Positions 1 to 6,316 of a DNA stretch of 36,109 bases are shown piece by piece. The stretch spans positions 1 to 36,109 of the forward strand of contig JAWCLZ010000013.1 in assembly GCA_038850275.1 (NCBI GenBank), read 5' to 3'. A program made the translations under genes and the position numbers. Under the pieces are notes generated by a model. The model searched no databases. It saw nothing but the letters and a program-made list of their open reading frames with translations, and was not told the DNA's origin. The stretch comes from JAWCLZ01 sp038850275 (GTDB lineage: Archaea; Halobacteriota; JAWCLZ01). Position 1 is the first letter of the stretch. Each line of letters begins with the position of its first letter.

Positions 1-1
1 T

Positions 2-220
2 GACTTCTCACACTATTGGGAGAGAGGTACCCTGACATTTATGAACGACCCAATATATGGAGACTTCATGCAAGCAATTCCACTCTTAATGTCACATACT
101 CCACCTAGGGCGAAGTGGGAAGCCAGACCTCTCGGCGCGGACAACGTTAAGATCTATCACGAGCTACTTGGCTTCTCAATGGAGAAGATTAAAGAACTCT
201 ATGCTAAGGCGGTGATCTAA
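2..220 (+). CDS. Family III (CaiB/BaiF-type) acyl-CoA transferase, C-terminal fragment
   Basis: The window opens inside a gene. The last 72 codons end at TAA 218-220. The segment has the look of a class III CoA-transferase C-terminus: a stretch with TPPR and RPLGADN, then HELLGFSMEKIKELYAKAVI, matching the usual end of the family (leucine-rich 'LGYSxEEIxxLxxxGVI'). These enzymes move CoA between a CoA-thioester and a free carboxylic acid in the cytoplasm. The active-site Asp lies outside the window, so the substrate cannot be told. The SD of the next gene (GGTGATC, 211-217) lies within the last codons, so the two genes are co-transcribed and probably translationally coupled. The family call is fairly sure; the substrate is unknown. 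Confidence 0.72.
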   Translation, partial: DFSHYWERGTLTFMNDPIYGDFMQAIPLLMSHTPPRAKWEARPLGADNVKIYHELLGFSMEKIKELYAKAVI

Positions 221-221
221 A

Positions 222-779
222 ATGTGTGACTTTTTAGACTGCAAGTACTGCAGAACCATGAACTACATAGACCCATGGTACTTCTGGAATTGGAAGGGCA
301 AGATAGCTTGCGCTGGCTGCGGCAAAGTTTACTACATTGAATATTCAAATGGCCTAGCTGCACCTGGGACTCCTAAGGAAATGCCAGAGGGAGAGAAGCC
401 AGATGAACTCGTGCTCTACGCTGATAAGCCTTTGAACGGCTATGAATTCATACGCCCAGGCACACCTGGTAAAACAAGGCCATACTTCTGCCTTATGAGA
501 GATCCTAAGACCTACACAGGTAGGGCAAGGAGGATAACCCATAGCATAAGAGGCTATCCACTTCGATCTTGGGCTCCACAAGCACCTTCGGCACATGTTG
601 CAGATAGCCATAGGCATGATGACCGCCAGTATTGGGTTCCTGAGGCAGAGAAGCTCAAGCTCTATCCAGAGCTACTTCAAAAACAGGGACCAAAGCCGGC
701 ACCTGTACTAGGCTATGGGTGGTATAATATTCCCTCGGATAAGCCAATTATTAAAACAGGCCCCCATGCGGAGAAGTGA
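222..779 (+). CDS. Cys-rich zinc-ribbon-like protein of unknown function
   Basis: A 185-residue protein. The N-terminus has Cys2, then C7-x2-C10 and C30-x2-C33 (CAGCGKVYYIEY), which reads as a zinc-ribbon or rubredoxin-like metal site. The remainder is rich in Pro, Tyr, Trp and Arg and has no transmembrane segment or signal peptide. I do not recognise the family. ATG 222 is preceded by SD GGTGATC at 211-217, inside the end of the CoA-transferase gene. Its stop TGA (777-779) overlaps the next ATG. It therefore sits between a CoA-transferase and a small Cys-rich protein in one coupled operon, which suggests an accessory subunit or metal-binding partner of an enzyme encoded upstream. That role is inference only. 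Confidence 0.75.
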   Translation: MCDFLDCKYCRTMNYIDPWYFWNWKGKIACAGCGKVYYIEYSNGLAAPGTPKEMPEGEKPDELVLYADKPLNGYEFIRPGTPGKTRPYFCLMRDPKTYTGRARRITHSIRGYPLRSWAPQAPSAHVADSHRHDDRQYWVPEAEKLKLYPELLQKQGPKPAPVLGYGWYNIPSDKPIIKTGPHAEK

Positions 780-958
780 TGGAAATGGCTGAGCACATTT
801 GCAAGGAATGCTATCACTTTAAAGCAATAATACCAGGTACAATTTTACCCCCTGAGCATTTAATTGGCTATTGCAAAGCAATCCACTGGCCCTATTTCTG
901 GGCAGTGCAGCGAGACTTAGTGGTAACTGAATGTAAATGGTTTGAGAAGAAGAAATAA
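779..958 (+). CDS. Small four-cysteine protein, HiPIP-like small-subunit candidate
   Basis: A 59-residue protein with four Cys in the pattern C-x2-C (CKEC), GYC and CKWF, roughly C-x2-C-x17-C-x19-C, with F following the second and fourth sites. This spacing resembles the small Fe-S subunits of glycyl-radical enzymes, such as the beta/gamma subunits of benzylsuccinate synthase and the small subunit of 4-hydroxyphenylacetate decarboxylase. The resemblance is by pattern only, and other small Fe-S or zinc proteins could look the same. GTG 776, ATG 779 and ATG 785 are all in frame. ATG 779 is chosen because GGAG at 770-773 is 5 nt upstream and it overlaps the preceding TGA by one base. A hairpin terminator overlaps its last codons. 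Confidence 0.72.
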   Translation: MEMAEHICKECYHFKAIIPGTILPPEHLIGYCKAIHWPYFWAVQRDLVVTECKWFEKKK

Positions 959-971
959 CCTTCTTCTCAAA
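941..971 (+). terminator. Hairpin terminator closing the CoA-transferase operon
   Basis: A perfect 12-bp inverted repeat, TTTGAGAAGAAG (941-952) and CTTCTTCTCAAA (960-971), has a 7-nt loop and is followed by a T-rich run (AATTTTTATT). The 5' arm is coding: it specifies the Lys-rich end of the small Cys protein, and the stop codon lies in the loop. Confidence 0.72.
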
Positions 972-1048
972 TTTTTATTCTATCTATGAAAGGGAAGAGC
1001 TTATTTCGAATTAATTTTTAATTCCTTTGAGCTTTTCCTCATCAAGCT

Positions 1049-1723
1049 ATGACTAATGAGGAAATTTGGCTTCCGCCTTGGTCGGTTGATGAGATAGAGG
1101 AGGAGGTTAGAGCAGTTAAAGAGAGGGTTACACTCTGGAAGGAATGCTACATTGAACAAGGTATTTTAGACGAGGAAACATTGACTTGTTTTCAACAAGA
1201 AATCGATGAATTGGTTTATCCATATGTACGTCGAATGTGCGATTTAGGTATTTTCACGATTGAGCAAGCTCAAGAGATTCTTGATTATAGCGAGCGAGAG
1301 CTTGAGGAGCTTAAGCGAATTGCGGCTAGAAGAAAGTTTCTAGGTATTAGCAAGGTTGAGTTTTATTATAGCAGCAAGATTGAGCCCATTGAGGGGTTTA
1401 AGTTGAATATAGAAAGCTGCCTAAATTTACTTAAGGAACTGGAGGCTAAAAGGATTAGAGTTAAAGCTATTGATACTAATTTGCTCTCTAGAAAGGAGTT
1501 GAAGGAGAAGGTAGATAGCTTAATGAATATTCAAGATGCAGGTGTTTTCAGCGGTGAGGCTAAGATGGAATGGTTTGGGAGAGAACTTCCAGTGTTATTG
1601 CTATTTGAATGGGAATTTGACAGCGATCCAAAGGAGATCTATCCAAGGAGAGAGAATGACAAATTAATTGGATGTGAAGAGGCTCTTCAACTTATAGTTG
1701 ATAAATTAAAGGCTATCGGATAA
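1049..1723 (+). CDS. Acidic conserved-looking protein of unknown function
   Basis: 224 residues, soluble and acidic. Residues 1-100 are mainly charged helices with a high coiled-coil tendency (EIEEEVRAVKERV; ERELEELKRIAARRK). Residues about 100-200 look like an alpha/beta domain: strand VEFYYSS, helix LNIESCLNLLKELEAK, strand IRVKAIDT, then LLSRKELKEKV, and a final FGRELPVLLLFEWEF strand. I do not recognise the family. It follows the terminator at 941-971, and an AT-rich stretch near 1010-1022 (TAATTTTTAATT) is placed to serve as its TATA box with a near-leaderless ATG at 1049. The downstream SufR-like gene has its own promoter overlapping this gene's stop. Confidence 0.7.
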   Translation: MTNEEIWLPPWSVDEIEEEVRAVKERVTLWKECYIEQGILDEETLTCFQQEIDELVYPYVRRMCDLGIFTIEQAQEILDYSERELEELKRIAARRKFLGISKVEFYYSSKIEPIEGFKLNIESCLNLLKELEAKRIRVKAIDTNLLSRKELKEKVDSLMNIQDAGVFSGEAKMEWFGRELPVLLLFEWEFDSDPKEIYPRRENDKLIGCEEALQLIVDKLKAIG

Positions 1724-1726
1724 TGG

Positions 1727-1759
1727 TTTATAAATCTAAAAGTCTATTTGAAGTTAGAT
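1727..1759 (+). promoter_or_regulatory. Promoter and possible operator of the SufR-like gene
   Basis: TATA-like TTTATAAAT at 1727-1735 begins 4 nt after the previous stop codon. The inverted repeat ATCTAA (1734-1739) / TTAGAT (1754-1759) spans the region between the TATA box and the predicted transcription start near 1757. ATG 1767 follows. This is a suitable place for autoregulation by the encoded regulator; that is inference from position. Confidence 0.45.
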
Positions 1760-1766
1760 AGTAAAA

Positions 1767-2438
1767 ATGGTTAAACCATTGTTGAGTGATACTCGAGTTA
1801 AAATTTTAAAGCTGCTTTTACTCGAGGATTTTTGGCCTAAGAAACTAGCTAAGCAGCTTGGAATTGAGGAAAATGCAATTAGGAGGCATTTGGATTTCTT
1901 AGAGAAAGAAGGTCTGGTTACTTTTTCTTTTAAAAAAACAGGCAGCGTGGGACGACCTTTAAAGGTTTATCAGCTTACTGATAAAGCAAAGAAACTTGAG
2001 ATCTTCCCGAAGCAGTATGAAAGAATACTTATGCTCCTTCTTCAGAAGATAATAAAATTAAATGGAAAAGAGCATGCTGTTTTACTTCTCTCAGAGGTTG
2101 CTAAGGATATTGCGAGGATATTCTCCAGTAGTATTCGAAGTGAGGACTTTGAATCTAAGTGTAGAGAACTTGCTAGGGCGATGGATGATTTTGGAAGCGC
2201 TAGCTTCTTCAAAAGAGAAGGGGATTACTGCGTTATCTATGAGTATAACTGCGTTTTCAATGAAATCGCGAGGATATATGGAGATTTAATCTGCAACTTT
2301 ATGGATAAAGCCATAAGTGAAGCCCTAGGGGGAAGTGTTTTAATAGTTCGAGATAGCAGTATTGCAAGGGGGGATAGGATGTGCAAGCGGCTTATCAAGC
2401 AGCTACCGCCAGTTTACGATCAGAGGGATAGGCTTTAG
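1767..2438 (+). CDS. SufR-like Fe-S cluster-sensing winged-helix regulator
   Basis: 223 residues. Residues 1-75 form an ArsR/MarR-like winged helix: the helix-turn-helix is LAKQLGIEENAIRRHLDFLEKEG, and the wing ends in the GRPLKVYQLT signature of SufR/DeoR-type proteins. The C-terminal half carries C162, C176 and C206 (C-x13-C-x29-C), almost the layout of the three Cys that hold a 4Fe-4S cluster in cyanobacterial SufR (C-x12-C-x27-C). SufR proteins repress Fe-S biogenesis genes when cluster-loaded. No suf genes are seen here, so the target may be the gene itself or the neighbouring metabolic operon. The start ATG 1767 follows its own TATA box. A fourth Cys (C155) lies just before the trio. 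The family call is fairly sure; the target is unknown. Confidence 0.75.
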   Translation: MVKPLLSDTRVKILKLLLLEDFWPKKLAKQLGIEENAIRRHLDFLEKEGLVTFSFKKTGSVGRPLKVYQLTDKAKKLEIFPKQYERILMLLLQKIIKLNGKEHAVLLLSEVAKDIARIFSSSIRSEDFESKCRELARAMDDFGSASFFKREGDYCVIYEYNCVFNEIARIYGDLICNFMDKAISEALGGSVLIVRDSSIARGDRMCKRLIKQLPPVYDQRDRL

Positions 2439-2461
2439 TTAGAAAAAATATTTAATTATTT

Positions 2462-3430
2462 TTATATTAATTTCTTGAAGTGATTTGAGCCTATCTCTTG
2501 CATTATAATTTCTCTCCCCTTGTGCTCTAGGATTATTTCTTTGCTTTTAGTTACTTCTCCAATTATAGTGAAGCCGCAGGCAGCTTGAGCTTTTTTTAGC
2601 TTTTCAGGCTTTATGGTGAATAGCAATTCAAAGTCTCCACCTGTGTAGATTGCTAGATTTAAAAGGTCCTTCTCATCTCTAGTAATTAGTTTTACCTCCC
2701 TTAAAACTGGAATTTTCTCAGCGTAGACCTTGAATCCAACTTTACCTTGATTTGCGCGATGCAATTCATAGAGCGACATCGCCAAGCCATCGCTTATGTC
2801 CATCATAGAGGTTAGCGCTTTACTTCTAGCGAGTTTCATGCCTTCATATATCCTAGGCTCAGGTTGAAAGAATTTCTTAACTATCTTAGCTCTCGCTTGC
2901 ATTCCCGCTTTGACTCCATTGATTACGATTCGCATTCCAGCTCCACACGTACCTAGGTAACCTGTTACTCCTAAGAGGTCGCCAACTCTAGCGCCGCTTC
3001 TCCGCAAGAGCAATTTTTTATTTATCTTTCCAATTGCTATGCCAGTTATAGTTAGCTCCTCATGTTGATCTGTATCTCCCCCTGCAATCTCAACATCGTA
3101 TTTACTTGCACAGGCTTTCATACCCCTATACATTTCTTCCACGAATTCAAGCTCAAGATCGCTTGGCAAGCCTATTGAAAAGAGTAGTGCAATTGGCTTG
3201 CCTCCCTTAGCTGCAATATCGCTTAAATTAACCGCTGCACTCATCCAGCCAATTTGCCAAGGTGTCATCTCTCGAGGAAAGTCTGTTTTACGGTGGAGCA
3301 TATCAGTGGTAATTAATATGTAATCTCTTCCACTCTCGATAAAGGCGCAATCATCGCCAATTGTCTTGCTATTAATCAATTCTTTAATTCTCTTTACAAT
3401 TGCCCTCTCACCTACTTCTGAAACCTTCAT
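2462..3430 (-). CDS. thiL: Thiamine-monophosphate kinase
   Basis: 322 residues, the normal ThiL length. It phosphorylates thiamine monophosphate to thiamine diphosphate with ATP in the cytoplasm, the last step of cofactor synthesis. Visible marks are the N-terminal GDDCAFIE, the metal-binding TTDMLHRKTDFP, WMSAAVNLSDIAAKGGKP, the AGGDTDQ segment, LLGVTGYLG, and the C-terminal MMDISDGLA and TGGDFELLFT. This is the PurM/ThiL/SelD fold in its usual order. The start ATG overlaps the end of the upstream winged-helix gene by 4 nt, so the two are co-transcribed. It converges on the SufR-like gene, with an AT-rich stretch of only 23 nt between them. Confidence 0.95.
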   Translation of the reverse strand: MKVSEVGERAIVKRIKELINSKTIGDDCAFIESGRDYILITTDMLHRKTDFPREMTPWQIGWMSAAVNLSDIAAKGGKPIALLFSIGLPSDLELEFVEEMYRGMKACASKYDVEIAGGDTDQHEELTITGIAIGKINKKLLLRRSGARVGDLLGVTGYLGTCGAGMRIVINGVKAGMQARAKIVKKFFQPEPRIYEGMKLARSKALTSMMDISDGLAMSLYELHRANQGKVGFKVYAEKIPVLREVKLITRDEKDLLNLAIYTGGDFELLFTIKPEKLKKAQAACGFTIIGEVTKSKEIILEHKGREIIMQEIGSNHFKKLI

Positions 3431-4473
3431 CTCGCGCTCTCCATTGGCTCGATGTGTGCAATTAAGGTTTTATCATAGAAACTAACGCCTTTTTTGGAAG
3501 TAGTTGAATTGATTTTGCTCGCCACTTCAGGGGACATCATTGTAATCCTTATTGGCAGTGGCAAGCTCAAATTGAATTCATCTTTCTTCTGGAATTTAAA
3601 GACCTTTACCAAGCGCCTGTGTTTCTCAGGTGTTAATATGCCAGTTTTAGTTATCAAATCATAGAACATTTGAAATGTCAGCTCAGTCATTATATGATCA
3701 ATATTTTCCCTCCCTGTCTCCCTTTCCTTTAGTTCTAATCCTGTTTTCTCCTCGCTTTTTATTTCTGAGAGTTTGAGTTCTATTGTATCCACTTGATATT
3801 TCTCAAGCATTTGCAATAAGCGATTTACTTCTTTAGGTGGCAACTCATTCATTTTTTTAAGCAGCCTCCAGAAGAGAGAATTTAGCTCTCTATTCACCAA
3901 GCCTTCAATTTCTTTTTCCAGCGCTCCTGGGGAGATTGATATTATTGTTAGATATTTCTCTCTTTCTTCTCTATTAAGCTGTAAATTACGCGACTGCTGC
4001 ATCTCTTTAACCAAGTTTCTGCTTAATCTCTCGCAATATTTTGAATGCATGAAGTCTAAGATGTAGTCCTCGTTTTTTAGGAATTTTTTGGTTAATTCAT
4101 ACATGTATAGATATCTCTGCAGTTTTCTCAAACTCTGAAGAGTTTCCTTATCAAGCATTGAGGGTAAGCTTAAAATGGCTTTTACATGAGGCGGGAGCTC
4201 TTTATCCTTTAAAGCCTCAAGGGGTTCTTTTAAATCAGTGTATGTTGCATATCTCCAGATATTTTTTTTACCAGCTTTTTCTTCCTTCACCAAGCTGCCT
4301 TCAGCCTCAAGTTCTTTGAAATGGATTTTTATTCCTTTTGGATCTAGTATCCCTAGTTCTTGCTTTATTATGGATCGCAACTTAGGCTCATCTATTCCAT
4401 CTGGATAGTTAAGTAGAATTCTCTGGATCTGCATCTTGGTATAGCCAAAAGGATATTTTGGGCCTTTTTCCAT
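3427..4473 (-). CDS. Winged-helix protein of unknown function, first gene of the thiL operon
   Basis: 348 residues. Residues about 14-80 form a winged helix (MQIQRILLNYP, KLRSIIKQELGI, KIHFKELEAEGSLVKEE, then a KNIWRYA wing). The rest is helical and charged, with no catalytic motif I recognise. It could be a transcription factor with a helical sensor or dimerisation domain. The ATG at 4473 sits at the end of a perfect 25-nt palindrome. A TATA box at about 4495-4502 lies 26 nt upstream, so the mRNA is probably leaderless and the protein may repress its own promoter. It overlaps thiL by 4 nt, which links the pair to thiamine diphosphate supply or means thiL is simply carried along. The family is unrecognised. 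Confidence 0.82.
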   Translation of the reverse strand: MEKGPKYPFGYTKMQIQRILLNYPDGIDEPKLRSIIKQELGILDPKGIKIHFKELEAEGSLVKEEKAGKKNIWRYATYTDLKEPLEALKDKELPPHVKAILSLPSMLDKETLQSLRKLQRYLYMYELTKKFLKNEDYILDFMHSKYCERLSRNLVKEMQQSRNLQLNREEREKYLTIISISPGALEKEIEGLVNRELNSLFWRLLKKMNELPPKEVNRLLQMLEKYQVDTIELKLSEIKSEEKTGLELKERETGRENIDHIMTELTFQMFYDLITKTGILTPEKHRRLVKVFKFQKKDEFNLSLPLPIRITMMSPEVASKINSTTSKKGVSFYDKTLIAHIEPMESAR

Positions 4474-4502
4474 GTTTTAAAATTTAAAACATGGATATAA
4501 AT
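4470..4502 (-). promoter_or_regulatory. Palindromic operator and TATA box of the winged-helix-thiL operon
   Basis: A perfect inverted repeat, CCATGTTTTAAA (4470-4481), centre A 4482, and TTTAAAACATGG (4483-4494), fills the gap between the TATA box (minus-strand TTTATATCC, about 4502-4494) and the start codon 4473-4471. Bound protein here would block polymerase loading or initiation. Confidence 0.65.
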
Positions 4503-4530
4503 ACCTATGGTAAATAATTCATTCGACAAT

Positions 4531-4555
4531 TTTTTTATTAATACGTCAATTGACG
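4531..4555 (+). promoter_or_regulatory. TATA box and palindrome before the small DUF5371-like gene
   Basis: TTTTTTATTA at 4531-4540 is TATA-like. The perfect 12-bp palindrome CGTCAATTGACG (4544-4555) follows directly, before the predicted transcription start near 4560. A related half-site (TTCGACAA, 4522-4529) lies on the other side of the TATA box. The layout suits repression by a dimeric ribbon-helix-helix protein. Confidence 0.5.
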
Positions 4556-4603
4556 AAAAATTTAAGTTGTCATAATGATGTAAATAATAATGAGGTGTTT
4601 AAA

Positions 4604-4753
4604 ATGGTAATAAAGCACTGCCAAGTACCCCTGACTGAGCAAAAAATAGAAAGACTCAAGAAGGTAACAGGGGAGAAGACCATAAAAGATGCCCTAACTA
4701 AAGCAGTTGAATTCTGCATAAAGCAAATGGGTAAAAAACCTGGAATAGCATAA
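4604..4753 (+). CDS. Small ribbon-helix-helix-like protein (DUF5371-like)
   Basis: 49 residues: a short strand (IKHCQVPLT), helix EQKIERLKKVTG, turn EKTIK, helix DALTKAVEFCIKQMG. This strand-helix-helix order is that of ribbon-helix-helix DNA-binding proteins and resembles the small archaeal family DUF5371. An in-frame ATG exists at 4550, but ATG 4604 is chosen because GAGGTG (4592-4597) stands 6 nt upstream and the earlier 18 codons fall within the promoter palindrome and leader. The palindrome CGTCAATTGACG in its promoter is a plausible target. It converges with the zinc-finger gene, with stop codons about 6 nt apart. Confidence 0.72.
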   Translation: MVIKHCQVPLTEQKIERLKKVTGEKTIKDALTKAVEFCIKQMGKKPGIA

Positions 4754-4758
4754 AAAAT

Positions 4759-5046
4759 TTAGTGGTTTTTCAAATGCTTCGCTAACTCAGAATAACCATC
4801 AAATTTCTCAGAGCAGATTGGACATTTCTTTTTCCTGTGAATAGATCGCAGAGAATTCAATTCAGATTCAGATAAACTCGCTAAGAACTTGAGTTTTGCA
4901 GATTCAATATCCCTCAAAAGCTCTTCATCTGCAACAAAAGCTGAGATAGCAAGCACATTTTTATGACTCAAGCAATCTTTATTCAAAATGCAGCAATAGC
5001 ATTTATCACAATCCTCATAGCTCCCGAAGCAATTTAGTTCTTGCAT
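4759..5046 (-). CDS. C2H2 zinc-finger small protein, unknown function
   Basis: 95 residues. The C-terminus is a classical C2H2 finger, CPICSEKFDGYSELAKHLKNH (C-x2-C-x12-H-x3-H), at about residues 75-95. The N-terminus has a second Cys cluster (C6, C12, C15, C17, C18, C24) that could bind another metal. The middle is a helical linker. C2H2 proteins of this size occur in archaea and may bind DNA, RNA or protein; I cannot assign a target. TTG 5067 is possible in frame, but ATG 5046 is preferred because the minus-strand TATA box (about 5082-5071) would place transcription start near 5050, leaving TTG 5067 untranscribed. It is divergent from priS. Confidence 0.78.
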   Translation of the reverse strand: MQELNCFGSYEDCDKCYCCILNKDCLSHKNVLAISAFVADEELLRDIESAKLKFLASLSESELNSLRSIHRKKKCPICSEKFDGYSELAKHLKNH

Positions 5047-5070
5047 AGAGTAAGTTTTAAAGCTCAAAAG

Positions 5071-5096
5071 CTTAAATTTATCGAAACATATATTTT
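5071..5096. promoter_or_regulatory. Divergent promoters of the zinc-finger gene and priS
   Basis: The minus-strand TATA box GATAAATTTAAG (5082-5071) is about 30 nt before ATG 5046. The plus-strand TATA box CATATATTTTAC (about 5087-5097) is about 28 nt before the priS ATG at 5120. Both would give nearly leaderless mRNAs. Confidence 0.55.
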
Positions 5097-5119
5097 ACTG
5101 CATCTATTCTCACCAAATA

Positions 5120-6316
5120 ATGAAAGAGCAAACAAAGCAATATCTAAGAAATAAATTTGCAGAGTATTATAAAAATTATAAGAATGCTTTAATATTGCCC
5201 CCTAGGTTTGAGAAGCGCGAGTTTGGCTTTATACTCTTCGATGAAAGCTATCCAGATATTGTAATGCGCAGGCATAAAGCCTTTGTTTCAAAGCAAGAGA
5301 TTGAGATTTATATTAAAAATATGGTGCCCGCGCATATATTTCACTCAGTTGCATATTACAAAAACCCAGATGCACCTTCGATGAAGGAAAAAGAATGGGA
5401 GGGGGCGGATTTAGTCTTTGATTTAGATGGAGATCAAATATTGAAGCAGCGAACTAGCTATTCAAAAATGTTGGAAATAGTAAAGCAAGAGGCAAGCAAG
5501 CTTATAAAAGATTTCTTGATCCCTGACTTTGGTTTTAGCGAAGAAGAAATAACAATTATCTTCTCTGGTGGAAGAGGATATCACGTGCATATCAGAGCAG
5601 AGGAAGTACTACAACTCGAGAGCCATGAAAGGCGAGAAATTGTAGATTATCTAACTGGTAGAGGCTTAAACATAGAGGGATTTCTTCAAGAAAGTTTGAT
5701 CGAGGGTGAATTTGGGGGTGAAGCAAAAGCATTGAGAATACCAGCGTATAGTGAAGTTGGCTGGAGAGGTAGAATAAATAGAGCAATAGTTAATTACTTT
5801 CAAGAGCTAAGGAGTAAAAGTGAAGATGAAGCAATTTCTGCTTTAGTTGAACTAGGAGGCAATAAGAGGGATGCAAGGAGGGTTTACTCTGCTTTAAAAG
5901 AGCCGAAGAATATTGAGAATTTGATGAAGGGAAACCTAGATTTTTTCAAATGCAATGAAAAATTCTGGAGAAAATTAACTGTGCAATTAATTGAGCAAAT
6001 TAAAATTAAAATTGCCACCACTACAGATGAACCTGTGACAGCTGATATACATCGCTTAATCCGCGCTCCAGGCTCGCTTCATGGGGGCACAGGACTAAGG
6101 GTAATTCCAGTTAAATTGAATGAACTTGAAAGCTTTGATCCCCTTCAAGATGCAGTTGTATTTGGCGAAGAAAAAGTTAAGGTGAATGCAAGGAAAGCGA
6201 TGGAGTTAAATTTGAAGGGTGAAACATTTAAGATAGTCGAAGGCATGAATTTACTTCCAGAGTTCGCTGCAATATTTTTAATGTGCAGAGGCGCAGGTGA
6301 ATATGAATCTCGATGA
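5120..6316 (+). CDS. priS: DNA primase, catalytic small subunit
   Basis: 398 residues, at the upper end for archaeal PriS. It makes primers for DNA replication together with PriL, which is not in this window. Visible motifs are DLVFDLDGD (about residues 96-104), the metal-binding Asp pair of archaeo-eukaryotic primases; SGGRGYHVHI (about 149-158), the basic/His motif that contacts the nucleotide; and TADIHRLIRAPGSLHGGTG (about 305-323). The order and spacing match the AEP superfamily. ATG 5120 follows a TATA box at a leaderless distance. It is the first gene of a six-gene operon; its end overlaps gins51 by 20 nt, so primase and a replisome scaffold component are co-expressed. Confidence 0.95.
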   Translation: MKEQTKQYLRNKFAEYYKNYKNALILPPRFEKREFGFILFDESYPDIVMRRHKAFVSKQEIEIYIKNMVPAHIFHSVAYYKNPDAPSMKEKEWEGADLVFDLDGDQILKQRTSYSKMLEIVKQEASKLIKDFLIPDFGFSEEEITIIFSGGRGYHVHIRAEEVLQLESHERREIVDYLTGRGLNIEGFLQESLIEGEFGGEAKALRIPAYSEVGWRGRINRAIVNYFQELRSKSEDEAISALVELGGNKRDARRVYSALKEPKNIENLMKGNLDFFKCNEKFWRKLTVQLIEQIKIKIATTTDEPVTADIHRLIRAPGSLHGGTGLRVIPVKLNELESFDPLQDAVVFGEEKVKVNARKAMELNLKGETFKIVEGMNLLPEFAAIFLMCRGAGEYESR

